Assembly: GCF_000302595.1 (NCBI RefSeq)
Contig: NZ_JH947126.1
Coordinates: 711,223-775,222, forward strand
DNA: 64,000 bases
Direction: 5' to 3'
Source: Pedobacter arcticus A12
GTDB taxonomy: Bacteria; Bacteroidota; Bacteroidia; Sphingobacteriales; Sphingobacteriaceae
Position numbers and translations under genes: made by a program. The notes beneath the pieces are model-generated. The model ran no database searches, had not been told where the DNA came from, and was given only the letters and a program-made list of their open reading frames with translations. Of this stretch, positions 27,835-36,487 are shown in pieces (the stretch's first letter is position 1; each line of letters begins with the position of its first letter).

Positions 27835-28341
27835 ATGAGCAGAGGATTTGTAAAAGAAGATGATCAAGAAGAGATTCCAATCGTTCCACCTCGGGCGGAT
27901 TTGCCAAACGGAATCACCAATTACGTAACGCCAAATGGCTTAACAGAACTTTTAGCAGAAAAAGAAAAATTAACCAACGAGCGAAGTAAGCTAACAAATG
28001 AAAACGAAAATGAACTTCGAATAGCTGGCAACTACCTAAACGCAAAACTAAATTTGCTGAGCAATAGAATAATGACAGCAAAGGTTATTGATCTAGCGGA
28101 GCAACCACAAGATAAAATACGGTTTGGAGCTACTGTCACTTTGAAAGTAAATGATGAAAAGAAACCACAAACCTACCAGATTGTTGGTGTGGATGAAGCT
28201 GATATTGCAAAAGGAAAAATCTCATTTATCTCTCCCGTTGCCAGAATACTGATTGATAAAAAAGTGGGCGAAGAAGCTGTTCTTAAATTACACAATCGGG
28301 ATAGGGTATTCAAAATATTAGACATCGTTTATTTTACGTAA
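27835..28341 (+). CDS. GreA/GreB-family factor lacking the acidic tip
   Basis: A 168-residue cytosolic protein that should bind the RNA polymerase secondary channel. The start MSRGFVKEDDQEE and NYVTPNGLTELL match the GreB-like group, residues about 45-90 form a coiled coil, and VARILIDKKVGEEAVLKL matches the globular C-terminal domain. The tip motif that drives transcript cleavage (GDLSENAEY in GreA) is replaced by TNENENELRIAGNYL, with no aligned acidic pair. It may therefore act as a channel binder without full cleavage activity; this is inference. Confidence 0.78.
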   Translation: MSRGFVKEDDQEEIPIVPPRADLPNGITNYVTPNGLTELLAEKEKLTNERSKLTNENENELRIAGNYLNAKLNLLSNRIMTAKVIDLAEQPQDKIRFGATVTLKVNDEKKPQTYQIVGVDEADIAKGKISFISPVARILIDKKVGEEAVLKLHNRDRVFKILDIVYFT

Positions 28342-28404
28342 AATTTGATCAGCATCATTCTTCTTTCCAAATCATTATCGTAATATTGCAATAACACTAT
28401 TGAT

Positions 28405-28734
28405 ATGGGGGCAACAAAAACGGAACACTTTACAGAAAAACAGAACGAAATTGCAAAAATTGCGAAAGCGTTGGGCCATCCTGCAAGGGTGGCAATAGTA
28501 GAATATTTAATAAAAGTGGATACCTGCATTTGTGGTGATATTGTAAACGAACTGCCACTTGCGCAACCTACGGTTTCTCAACATTTAAAGGAACTCAAAA
28601 ACGCTGGACTCATCAAAGGAAGTATCGAAGGAAATTCAATTTGTTACTGTATCGAAGAAAAAACGATAGAAAAATTGCAAGATTATTTTGCACAAATCTC
28701 CATAAACCTAGAACGTAAAAACAATTGCTGTTAA
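28405..28734 (+). CDS. ArsR-family metalloregulator
   Basis: Winged-helix repressor of 109 residues that probably controls the arsenite methyltransferase 74 bp downstream. [14 protein letters not shown] and the recognition helix [16 protein letters not shown] are typical. The pair CICGD occupies the position of the arsenic-sensing ELCVCDL motif, and the C-terminal NNCC adds two cysteines that could complete a thiolate site. Binding arsenite is inferred from these cysteines and the neighbour. Confidence 0.88.
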   Translation: MGATKTEHFTEKQNEIAKIAKALGHPARVAIVEYLIKVDTCICGDIVNELPLAQPTVSQHLKELKNAGLIKGSIEGNSICYCIEEKTIEKLQDYFAQISINLERKNNCC

Positions 28735-28807
28735 TTGCAGAAAGCTGATGGCTTAAGACTGTGAAAATTAAACTAGTATACAACATAGCACACTAAATAA
28801 CCATAAA

Positions 28808-29650
28808 ATGGAAAATTCAGATAAAATAAAAGAACTGGTAAAGCAGAAGTACAGTGAAATTGCTTTACAAGACAAGGAAGCAAACCAATCATCATGTTGT
28901 GGTGCTGGTGGTTGCTCAACAGAGGTTTATAATATCATGAGTGAAGAATATACCGACTTAGGAGGCTATAATCCTGATGCCGATTTAGGCTTAGGTTGTG
29001 GCTTACCCACTCAGTTTGCTAAAATTAAACTTGGCGATACGGTAATTGATTTAGGGAGTGGTGCAGGAAATGATTGCTTTGTGGCAAGAGAACAGACTGG
29101 TGAAGACGGACGTGTAATTGGAATTGACTTTACGCCAGCTATGCTTGAAAAAGCGAAAGCAAATGCCGTGAAACTAGGGTTTTCAAATGTTGAATTTAGG
29201 CAAGGCGATATCGAAAATATTCCTGTTTCAGCAAATGTTGCTGATGTAATTGTGAGTAATTGTGTTTTGAATCTGGTTCCAAATAAAGACGGTGTATTTA
29301 AAGATATGTTCCGGGTATTAAAACCTGGGGGGCACTTCAGTATTTCGGATGTGGTGTTGGTAGGCAATTTACCTGATGCTCTGAAGAACGATGCAGAAAT
29401 GTACGCGGGTTGTATCTCAGGAGCAATTCAAAAAGCTACTTATTTAGAATTAATTAAAAACAATGGCTTTTCAAATATTGTCATCCAAAAAGAAAAAGCT
29501 ATTGAGATTCCGAATGACATTTTGAAAAACTACCTTAACGAAGAAGAATTAAATAATTTCAAATCAGGTAACACGGGAATTTTCAGCATCACAGTTTATG
29601 CGGAAAAACCTCAACCTTCTTCTTGCGGTTGTGGACCAGAGGGTTGTTAA
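28808..29650 (+). CDS. arsM: Arsenite methyltransferase
   Basis: Cytosolic SAM enzyme (280 residues) that methylates As(III). Motif I is VIDLGSGAGNDCFVA. The conserved arsenic-binding cysteines are visible in LGLGCGLP, VSNCVLNL and MYAGCISGA, with cysteine-rich ends SSCCGAGGCS and SSCGCGPEGC. Immediately downstream of an ArsR regulator with no arsB, acr3 or arsC in the window, so this is a two-gene detoxification unit. Methylated arsenic would leave by diffusion or another exporter. The assignment is strong. Confidence 0.92.
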   Translation: MENSDKIKELVKQKYSEIALQDKEANQSSCCGAGGCSTEVYNIMSEEYTDLGGYNPDADLGLGCGLPTQFAKIKLGDTVIDLGSGAGNDCFVAREQTGEDGRVIGIDFTPAMLEKAKANAVKLGFSNVEFRQGDIENIPVSANVADVIVSNCVLNLVPNKDGVFKDMFRVLKPGGHFSISDVVLVGNLPDALKNDAEMYAGCISGAIQKATYLELIKNNGFSNIVIQKEKAIEIPNDILKNYLNEEELNNFKSGNTGIFSITVYAEKPQPSSCGCGPEGC

Positions 29651-29675
29651 CAGTTTAAAATCACATATCTAATCA

Positions 29676-29708
29676 AACCTTACGAAGTTTAAAAGCTTCG
29701 TGAGGTTT
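29676..29708 (+). terminator. Hairpin after arsM
   Basis: AACCTTACGAAG and CTTCGTGAGGTT form a 12-bp stem with one G-T pair. The T tract is short, so termination is likely but not certain. Confidence 0.5.
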
Positions 29709-29885
29709 ACAAAATCTCTCCCTTCTTTCAAAAATACTTTGAGACCTACCTCACGTGGATTTGATAATTAAAACCAGACAATGGCCAAGCCCTAAACCTC
29801 GCAATTGTTCCGAAATTTCCATAAAAAAACAAGATATTAAAATATACAAATCTTAGCTTTGTATAGAATAACTTAAACCCTCCAC

Positions 29886-30560
29886 ATGACATTAGTTTGG
29901 TCCGAAATATTGATTCGTTTATTCCTAGCTTCTCTTTTTGGAGCACTGATTGGCTTAGAAAGAGAGCGAAAAGACTGGGCCGCAGGAATGCGAACGCACA
30001 TGATGGTTTGCGTAGGTTCATGTTTGATTATGATGGTTTCGGCATTTGGCTTTTCTGATGTTTTAGGAACTCCCCATGTGGAGTTAGACCCATCTAGGGT
30101 TGCGGCGCAGGTAATCAGCGGAATAGGCTTTATTGGAGCAGGAACAATTTTGTTTATCAAACAAGGAACAATTAGAGGTTTGACTACTGCATCTGGTTTA
30201 TGGACCGTTGCTGCGATTGGTTTGGCAACAGGTGGCGGAATGTATTTTGCTGCGGGCGCAACAACTTTCATCGCCCTAATTATTCTTTTTGTTTTGGCAC
30301 CTATAGAGCAGATTTACGCAAAAAGATTTAAACAGCGCACATTAAAAATAATAGCTGACGCCAAAACAGATAGTACAGAATTGTTGCATCATTTATTAAA
30401 CAATAAAGACTTAGAAATTAGAAACTTCAATTTCGAACGCGAGAACGATGATTTAGTTTTTACGCTCCAGCTAGATAATATCAGCGAAAGCGGTGTTGTA
30501 GAGATTATAAACGAACTCAAAAACCACAAAATTGTAAAGGATATTGCTTGGACGAAATAA
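29886..30560 (+). CDS. MgtC/SapB-family membrane protein
   Basis: A 224-residue protein with about five hydrophobic helices followed by a soluble C-terminal ACT-like segment (about 150-224). The MgtC signature is clear: GALIGLERERKDWAAGMRTH, then GIGFIGAGTILF and IRGLTTASGLW. Members are linked to magnesium homeostasis and ATP synthase control in some pathogens; the role here is unknown. Stands alone with its own spacers. Confidence 0.88.
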   Translation: MTLVWSEILIRLFLASLFGALIGLERERKDWAAGMRTHMMVCVGSCLIMMVSAFGFSDVLGTPHVELDPSRVAAQVISGIGFIGAGTILFIKQGTIRGLTTASGLWTVAAIGLATGGGMYFAAGATTFIALIILFVLAPIEQIYAKRFKQRTLKIIADAKTDSTELLHHLLNNKDLEIRNFNFERENDDLVFTLQLDNISESGVVEIINELKNHKIVKDIAWTK

Positions 30561-30703
30561 CACCAGCTTATCCTTTCACATCAAAAAAACAGCAATCTTT
30601 TATCTATTGCTTTCGACAAAAGACTATTTTCAAACACGGTATTTCTGCTACGGCGCAAAGTTTGCCCTATCCATAACATTATCAATCAATAAAATTTAAG
30701 ATT

Positions 30704-30916
30704 ATGGAAAGGTTAGAACTAGAATCAATTATGAAAATTATTGAGCAGCAACAACATTCGTCTATTTTAGGAGGAATGCAAGCCGAATACGAAGAACTAG
30801 AACGTTTGGGCTATGTGAAAATAAATTGGGATGAAAGTAAAATTACCGCCACCATCACTCCAGCAGGTAGAGCTTTCGTGGCTTCCCTAACATCCGCTAA
30901 TAATAAATCATTATAA
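30704..30916 (+). CDS. Small protein, possibly winged-helix
   Basis: A 70-residue protein rich in Glu and Gln at the start (IMKIIEQQQHSSILGG), followed by YEELERLGYVKINWDESKITATITPAGRAF. This has the helix-then-beta-hairpin layout of a wing motif. Cytosolic and acidic. I do not recognise the family. An ATG in good context and an AT-rich leader support a real gene. Confidence 0.5.
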   Translation: MERLELESIMKIIEQQQHSSILGGMQAEYEELERLGYVKINWDESKITATITPAGRAFVASLTSANNKSL

Positions 30917-31100
30917 TACTGAACTGTAAAGACTGCAACTGTATATGTTTGCATACAATATTCCAAAATAAAAAACATTACGAAGTCAGTTTAAATACCT
31001 TGTATAAAACACTGCATTGCAAGCGCTTACTACCTCAAACATTACGAATAATCTTTTTGGTCTGTTCATTGAACAAGGCATAAAAACAATTAAAAAAATT

Positions 31101-31754
31101 ATGAAAAGATTATTCTTAGTAGCTGCAGCCTTGGTATTTGGTGGCGCTACGTTTGCACAAACAACCAATACAGCAACAACAACACGTTTTGGATTAAAAG
31201 GTGGCGTAAATCTACCGAAGTATAAGTATGTAAATGATGACCAAAACACATCTACAGAAACAAAAACGACGGTTAACTTCAATTTAACAGGTTATGCAGA
31301 TATTCCTGTAGGATCGTATTTCTCTGTTCAACCAGGCTTATCCTTACAAGGAAAAGGCGCTAAGTATTATGAGAATGGTGATGATAAAATAGAAGATAAT
31401 GTATTAGCAATTGAGGTTCCGGTTAACTTATTGGTAAACCTACCCGCTGGTCCTGGTCATTTCTATTTAGGTGGCGGACCGTACGCAGGTTTTAATATTG
31501 CAGGACAAAAGAAATCCACAATTTTGGGTGTTGAATCTGAAAATGATTTAAAATTTGGTAACGATTCAGGAGACGATCTTAAAGCTTTAGATTTTGGTTT
31601 TAACGTATTAGCTGGATACCAATTAAGCTCTGGCTTAAACTTTGGAGCGGGTTACGGATTTGGTTTAACCAACCTAACACCAACAAGCACAAGCAATACT
31701 AATATCGAAAAGAACAACAGACTTTGGTCTTTCACGGTAGGTTACGCATTTTAA
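31101..31754 (+). CDS. Porin-like outer-membrane beta-barrel protein
   Basis: A 217-residue protein with signal peptide MKRLFLVAAALVFGGATFAQ, cut after residue 20. The mature barrel starts RFGLKGGVNLPK and contains alternating strands such as YFSVQPGLSLQGKG and FYLGGGPYAGFN, ending SFTVGYAF. This is the common Bacteroidota outer-membrane beta-barrel (PorT-like) family; ligand unknown. The start at 31101 is chosen over 31017 because it opens the signal peptide directly. Confidence 0.8.
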   Translation: MKRLFLVAAALVFGGATFAQTTNTATTTRFGLKGGVNLPKYKYVNDDQNTSTETKTTVNFNLTGYADIPVGSYFSVQPGLSLQGKGAKYYENGDDKIEDNVLAIEVPVNLLVNLPAGPGHFYLGGGPYAGFNIAGQKKSTILGVESENDLKFGNDSGDDLKALDFGFNVLAGYQLSSGLNFGAGYGFGLTNLTPTSTSNTNIEKNNRLWSFTVGYAF

Positions 31755-31776
31755 GCTAAATCAAAAAACACAATAG

Positions 31777-31811
31777 AAGACTGCTTTCAATACGAAGGCA
31801 GTCTTTTTTTG
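31777..31811 (+). terminator. Terminator after the porin gene
   Basis: AAGACTGC and GCAGTCTT form an 8-bp stem (with extra pairing TTC/GAA), followed by seven T residues. Confidence 0.85.
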
Positions 31812-31867
31812 TCCAAAATTTTAGTGGGATATTAATTGCACACTTCCTATTCAGATATTTTTAGCTA

Positions 31868-31899
31868 CAAAAAAGGCCGGAATTAAATTCCAGCCTTTC
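31868..31899 (-). terminator. Terminator after sucD
   Basis: On the minus strand AAAGGCTGGAATT and AATTCCGGCCTTT pair with one mismatch, followed by a T tract. Ends the sucD transcript, back to back with the porin terminator. Confidence 0.8.
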
Positions 31900-31919
31900 T
31901 AATTCTATAATAGAAAACC

Positions 31920-32792
31920 TTATTTCTTCATCAATTTCGCCATTGCAGCGCCAATTTCGGCAGGAGATTCTACAACAGTAATTCCACACTCTCTCATGAT
32001 TTTCATTTTAGCTGCAGCAGTATCATCAGCACCACCAACAATTGCACCTGCATGACCCATTCTACGTCCCGGAGGCGCAGTTTGGCCAGCAATAAAGCCA
32101 ACAACTGGCTTAGTACCATGTTCCTTAATCCACATAGCAGCTTCTGCTTCCATGCTACCACCAATCTCACCAATCATAATAATTCCATGAGTTTCAGGGT
32201 CGTTCATTAACAATTCAACAGCTTCTTTAGTCGGTGTTCCAATAATTGGGTCACCACCAATACCAATTGCAGTAGTAATTCCCATACCAGCTTTAACAAC
32301 TTGGTCAACCGCTTCGTAAGTTAAAGTTCCAGATTTTGAAACCACACCAATATTACCTTTTTTGAAGATGAAACCTGGCATAATACCAATTTTAGCTTCA
32401 TCTGCAGTTATAATTCCTGGGCAGTTAGGACCAATTAAACGGCAATCTCTGTCAGAAATATATTCTTTAACCTGAATCATATCCTTAGTTGGGATACCTT
32501 CAGTAATACAAACAATCACTTTAATACCAGCCTCAGCAGCTTCCATAATTGCATCAGCGGCAAACGCAGGGGGTACAAAAATAATGGAAACATTAGCACC
32601 GGCTTTCTGTACTGCTTCTGCAACAGTGTTAAAAACTGGTTTATCTAGATGAGTTTGACCACCTTTACCCGGCGTAACACCACCTACAACGTTGGTTCCG
32701 TACTCGATCATTTGGGTTGCATGATACGTACCCTCATTACCGGTGAAACCCTGAACTATAACTTTTGAATCTTTATTTACAAGTACACTCAT
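31920..32792 (-). CDS. sucD: Succinyl-CoA synthetase alpha subunit
   Basis: TCA-cycle enzyme subunit (290 residues) that forms succinate and ATP/GTP from succinyl-CoA with the beta subunit SucC. The CoA-binding Rossmann motif [12 protein letters not shown] (about residues 14-25) and the phosphohistidine loop GHAGAIVGG (H247) are present. sucC is not in the window, so the two subunits are encoded apart here, as is frequent in Bacteroidota. The 455-bp leader carries a palindromic repeat. Confidence 0.96.
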   Translation of the reverse strand: MSVLVNKDSKVIVQGFTGNEGTYHATQMIEYGTNVVGGVTPGKGGQTHLDKPVFNTVAEAVQKAGANVSIIFVPPAFAADAIMEAAEAGIKVIVCITEGIPTKDMIQVKEYISDRDCRLIGPNCPGIITADEAKIGIMPGFIFKKGNIGVVSKSGTLTYEAVDQVVKAGMGITTAIGIGGDPIIGTPTKEAVELLMNDPETHGIIMIGEIGGSMEAEAAMWIKEHGTKPVVGFIAGQTAPPGRRMGHAGAIVGGADDTAAAKMKIMRECGITVVESPAEIGAAMAKLMKK

Positions 32793-33248
32793 GGTTGTTT
32801 TTTATGTTAAGCAAAGCTAACAGAATCAACAAGAATCTCAAAGGATTGCGACAAAAAACCGCGATTTAATTTGGCTAATTTTAGTGTTATCGGCTATTTT
32901 TTACGCTTTTGTACGCTAAACAGGAAAGATTATTAACAATTGACTAGATAATTTTTGAAAAGGTGCTGCAATGCAATTAAAAAACGACAGTCCCGTCTTC
33001 CGCTAAATCTTTTTTGTACCGCCCACCCCATCGCCAAAGGACACAAAAAAGGATATCGTTTCAACCGGGTTTAGACACTTTGGTTTTCTGCTTTTTATTT
33101 CGATCTGTCCATATGGAATACCTCTGCATGTCCTGCTGAGCAGAACCGACCCCAGTTATGGTTGCAGTTCTCAATAGATATGAAACTTGAAGTTTATATG
33201 GTTCTATTTAAGATATGATGGTTTTAGATACGAATAAGCCGATTATTC
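32793..33248. other. Intergenic spacer with palindromic repeat
   Basis: No gene is supported. The part next to sucD carries its promoter region. The centre holds the extragenic repeat at 32987-33080; the remainder is featureless AT-rich sequence downstream of the ABC transporter stop. Confidence 0.5.
32987..33080. repeat. Extragenic palindromic repeat
   Basis: A block starting CAGTCCCGTCTTCCGCTAAA, with CTTTTTTGT (33009-33017) facing ACAAAAAAGG (33043-33052), and ending CGTTTCAACCGGGTTTAGACAC. I associate this layout with repetitive extragenic elements common in Pedobacter-like genomes. It is similar in design to 19184-19276. Confidence 0.55.
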
Positions 33249-35039
33249 CTACTCCGTTTTAATCCCAGCAGAGCTAAACTGCAGATCGTACAAACGTTTA
33301 TAGTAACCGTTCAATCGCAATAATTCTTGGTGCGTTCCCATTTCCATAATTTCTCCTTTATCTAAGACAATAATTTTATCGGCTTTTTGAATGGTAGATA
33401 AACGGTGAGCAATAACGATAGCGGTTCTTCCCTGCATCATTTTATCGATAGCTATTTGAATCAGGTGCTCGGTTTCTGTATCAACAGAAGAAGTTGCTTC
33501 ATCTAAAACCAAAATCTTTGGTTGATGCACCAGCGCCCTAATAAAAGAAACAAGTTGTGCTTGCCCTACTGATAATGTTGCACCACGTTCCTGCACATCG
33601 TACTGATAACCGCCAGGTAATCGCATAATAAAATCATGTGCACCAACATCTTTTGCTGCTGCTATAATCTGCTCTAACGTAATATCTGGATTATTTAAGC
33701 TGATGTTATGCGCTATCGTATCCGAAAAAAGAAAAACATCCTGTAAAACTGTTGCAATCTGCGAGCGAAGGTAATTCAAATCAAAGTCTTTGATATCAAT
33801 ACCATCAATGGTTACTTCTCCTTTACTTATTTCATAAAAACGGTTTAAAATATTGATTGTTGACGACTTACCAGCACCCGTTGCACCTACCAGTGCCAAT
33901 GTTTCTCCTTCTTTCAAACTAAAAGAAATATTTTTCAATATCCACTCTTCATCATTCGGCATTTCATCCGTCTGCTTGTAAGAAAACCAGACGTTCGAAA
34001 ATTTAATCTCACCTTTCATCGCTGGCAAAACAACTTTTCCGTTGTTTGTCGTTCTCTCATCGGTATCTAAAACATTAAAAATCCGATCGGCACCAACCAT
34101 GCCCATCTGTAGTGTGTTGAATTTATCGGCAAGTTCTCGAATTGGCCTAAACAACATGTTGATGTACATGATAAAAGAAACCACGACACCAGGTGATACC
34201 TGATTTGTTAAAATACTTTTTGAGCCATACCAAACCAACAATCCTAAAGAAAGGGCAACAATTAACTCGACTACGGGAAAAAATATTGAATAATGCCAAT
34301 TGGAACGGATATGCGCATCGCGGTGCTCTGCATTTATTTTGTAAAACTTATTGTACTCTTGGTCTTCCCTTGCAAAATACTGGATGATACTTACACCGCT
34401 GATATGTTCCTGTAAAAACGTGTTGAGGTTAGAAACCTGTGTCCGTACATCCTGAAAGGCAGATTTTATAGCTTCTTTAAAAATGTAGGTTGCTATCATT
34501 AAAAACGGCATTGGCAACAAAACAATCAGCGTTAAGCGCCAATCGGCATATAGCATAACTGCAATGATAGTAACTACCTGCAAGCTATCACCAATAATAG
34601 AAATCAAACCCTGACTAAAGATATCTGCAATGGTTTCCAAATCAGAAACTGTACGTGTAATCAACTGGCCAATAGGTGTTTTATCAAAATATTTTAAACG
34701 TAGTTTGGTGATGTGGTTAAAGATATCAATACGTAGATCTTTAATTACCGACTGCCCTAAAGTATTGGTGAGCAAAGTTTGAAAATATTGAACAAAGGTT
34801 TGCAAAAGTAGCAAGCCGATCATCAGCAAAGTCATGTTCAGCAAGCCCGTGGTATCGTTAAAAAAAACGTATTTATCTAAAGTGAGCTGTATAAGGTAAG
34901 GCCTAACCGGCGCCAAAGCGGCCAAAGCGAGGGTTAAAAATATGGACCAGAAAAACGTAGATTTATAGGGTGTTGCATAAGCGAAAACTCTTTTTAGCAG
35001 ACCCCAATCGTAAGTTTTTCCAGTAATGTTACTTGCCAT
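33249..35039 (-). CDS. ABC transporter, fused permease and ATPase
   Basis: Half-size exporter of 596 residues with six N-terminal helices (about 30-310) and a C-terminal ATPase domain. Walker A is GATGAGKSS, the signature is LSVGQAQ (consensus LSGGQ), Walker B is ILVLDEATSSVD and the H loop is IVIAHRLST. It would work as a homodimer or with a partner in lipid or drug export (MsbA/multidrug class). It lies 1 bp after truA on the same strand; truA, DUF4293 and such an exporter are often neighbours in this phylum. Substrate unknown. Confidence 0.9.
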   Translation of the reverse strand: MASNITGKTYDWGLLKRVFAYATPYKSTFFWSIFLTLALAALAPVRPYLIQLTLDKYVFFNDTTGLLNMTLLMIGLLLLQTFVQYFQTLLTNTLGQSVIKDLRIDIFNHITKLRLKYFDKTPIGQLITRTVSDLETIADIFSQGLISIIGDSLQVVTIIAVMLYADWRLTLIVLLPMPFLMIATYIFKEAIKSAFQDVRTQVSNLNTFLQEHISGVSIIQYFAREDQEYNKFYKINAEHRDAHIRSNWHYSIFFPVVELIVALSLGLLVWYGSKSILTNQVSPGVVVSFIMYINMLFRPIRELADKFNTLQMGMVGADRIFNVLDTDERTTNNGKVVLPAMKGEIKFSNVWFSYKQTDEMPNDEEWILKNISFSLKEGETLALVGATGAGKSSTINILNRFYEISKGEVTIDGIDIKDFDLNYLRSQIATVLQDVFLFSDTIAHNISLNNPDITLEQIIAAAKDVGAHDFIMRLPGGYQYDVQERGATLSVGQAQLVSFIRALVHQPKILVLDEATSSVDTETEHLIQIAIDKMMQGRTAIVIAHRLSTIQKADKIIVLDKGEIMEMGTHQELLRLNGYYKRLYDLQFSSAGIKTE

Positions 35040-35801
35040 TTATAAATTATTGAAATATGGATAATTAATTTGGGTCAAAAACAGACCACAGGCTGGCACA
35101 GAAGCACCAGCAACAGATCTATTTTGACTTTGAATGATTTGATGCATGGCATCTGCTGGGATTTTCCCTTTCCCCACATCTACCAAAGTGCCAACGATTG
35201 CCCGCACCATGTTCCGTAAAAATCGGTTTGCACTTACATGGTAAATTAAACCATTTTGAATTACTTCCCATTCCGATTTTTGGATATGGCAGATATTGGT
35301 AAAGTTATCTGCATTTGACTTACAGAAAGCACCGAAATCTTCGTACTCCTTAATAATCGACGCGGCTTTTTGCATCGCTGGCAAATCTAATTCATCTTTG
35401 ATCAACCAGCTGGTATCCGTTTTAAAAGGATTTTTTTTAAAATGAATATGATATTGATAAGCTCTTAAAGTAGCATCAAATCTTGCGTGAGAATCGTTTT
35501 TCACCTCAAATAATTCTGAAACTGCGATATCGCTTGGTAAAAGTGAATTGATGGATTTCAAAAACTTCTCTTGTACAATCTCTATTTCCGAAGGCAGGTC
35601 CAGGTGTGCGAAAAACTGGCTTGCATGCACACCACTGTCTGTTCTGCCACAGCCCAAAGTCTCTACGTCTGTCCTAAAAAACACTTTTAACGCTTTCTCT
35701 AATACTTCTTGTACTGCAAGTGCATTTGGCTGTGTTTGCCAACCGTGATACGCAGTACCTTTGTAGGATAAACTTATAAAATGTCTTTTTGTTTGTTGCA
35801 C
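35040..35801 (-). CDS. truA: tRNA pseudouridine(38-40) synthase
   Basis: Modifies uridines 38-40 in the anticodon stem of many tRNAs. The 253 residues match the family. The catalytic aspartate D55 lies in GCGRTDSGVHA, and RNFLRNMVR-type residues appear as NRFLRNMVRAIVGTL. It is followed immediately by the ABC exporter gene and diverges from the DUF4293 gene. Confidence 0.95.
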   Translation of the reverse strand: MQQTKRHFISLSYKGTAYHGWQTQPNALAVQEVLEKALKVFFRTDVETLGCGRTDSGVHASQFFAHLDLPSEIEIVQEKFLKSINSLLPSDIAVSELFEVKNDSHARFDATLRAYQYHIHFKKNPFKTDTSWLIKDELDLPAMQKAASIIKEYEDFGAFCKSNADNFTNICHIQKSEWEVIQNGLIYHVSANRFLRNMVRAIVGTLVDVGKGKIPADAMHQIIQSQNRSVAGASVPACGLFLTQINYPYFNNL

Positions 35802-35897
35802 CGCACAAATTTAACGCTTAAATAATTTATCAAAGAATAAGATTGTTGTTTTAACTTTGCTAATTACTTAACAGTGTTAAATCAAACCATAAACAAC

Positions 35898-36359
35898 ATG
35901 ATACAGAGAATTCAGACTATTTATCTTTTTTTAGCTTCACTAGCTATTTATGCTTTATTTCTTTTTCCGGTGGTGAATATTTTCTCGGCTTTTGGCGCTA
36001 AAAAAATAATGGTGAGTGGCGTTTATGAGCTTATCAACAACCAACTGGTACAAACAGAATCTTTTACTTTACTAACCATTGCTACCGCTATTTTAGGTGC
36101 TATACCTATTGTATTAATTTTCTTGTTTAAAAACCGTAAACGCCAAGCAACTTTGGTTTACCTAAACGTTTTTTTAGTAATAGGTTTTAGCTTTTGGTTA
36201 GCCCAAACGATTAAAGGTGCAGCCGGTAAAACATTAGAAATTAGCGATTATAGCATTGGCGCTGGCTTAACTTCTGTTGCTATTCTGTTTTTGGTTTTGG
36301 CAGGAAAAGGAATTTTAAGGGATGATAAATTGGTGAAATCTGCAGATAGATTAAGATAA
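35898..36359 (+). CDS. DUF4293 membrane protein
   Basis: A 153-residue protein with four hydrophobic helices, starting MIQRIQTIYLFLASLAIYAL as in the Bacteroidota-specific DUF4293 family. The ATG at 35898 is preferred over 35874 because the family begins MIQRIQT. A polar helix-2/3 loop FKNRKRQ and a C-terminal RDDKLVKSADRLR tail face the cytoplasm. Function unknown. Divergent from truA. Confidence 0.85.
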   Translation: MIQRIQTIYLFLASLAIYALFLFPVVNIFSAFGAKKIMVSGVYELINNQLVQTESFTLLTIATAILGAIPIVLIFLFKNRKRQATLVYLNVFLVIGFSFWLAQTIKGAAGKTLEISDYSIGAGLTSVAILFLVLAGKGILRDDKLVKSADRLR

Positions 36360-36487
36360 CGTTAAGCAATTTTTAAATTTAAAACCGCGTTATTAACCAC
36401 ATCGTAAATGTGATTAATTTACAGTAGTTTTTTTTTCATAAAGTACTATAATCAGTATATTTAGGTTTTAACTTTAAAAATTATCTT

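Noticed and set aside
33249-35039. LSVGQ signature in the ABC exporter as a sign of inactivity
   Set aside because: LSVGQ occurs in active exporters and all other ATPase motifs are intact.
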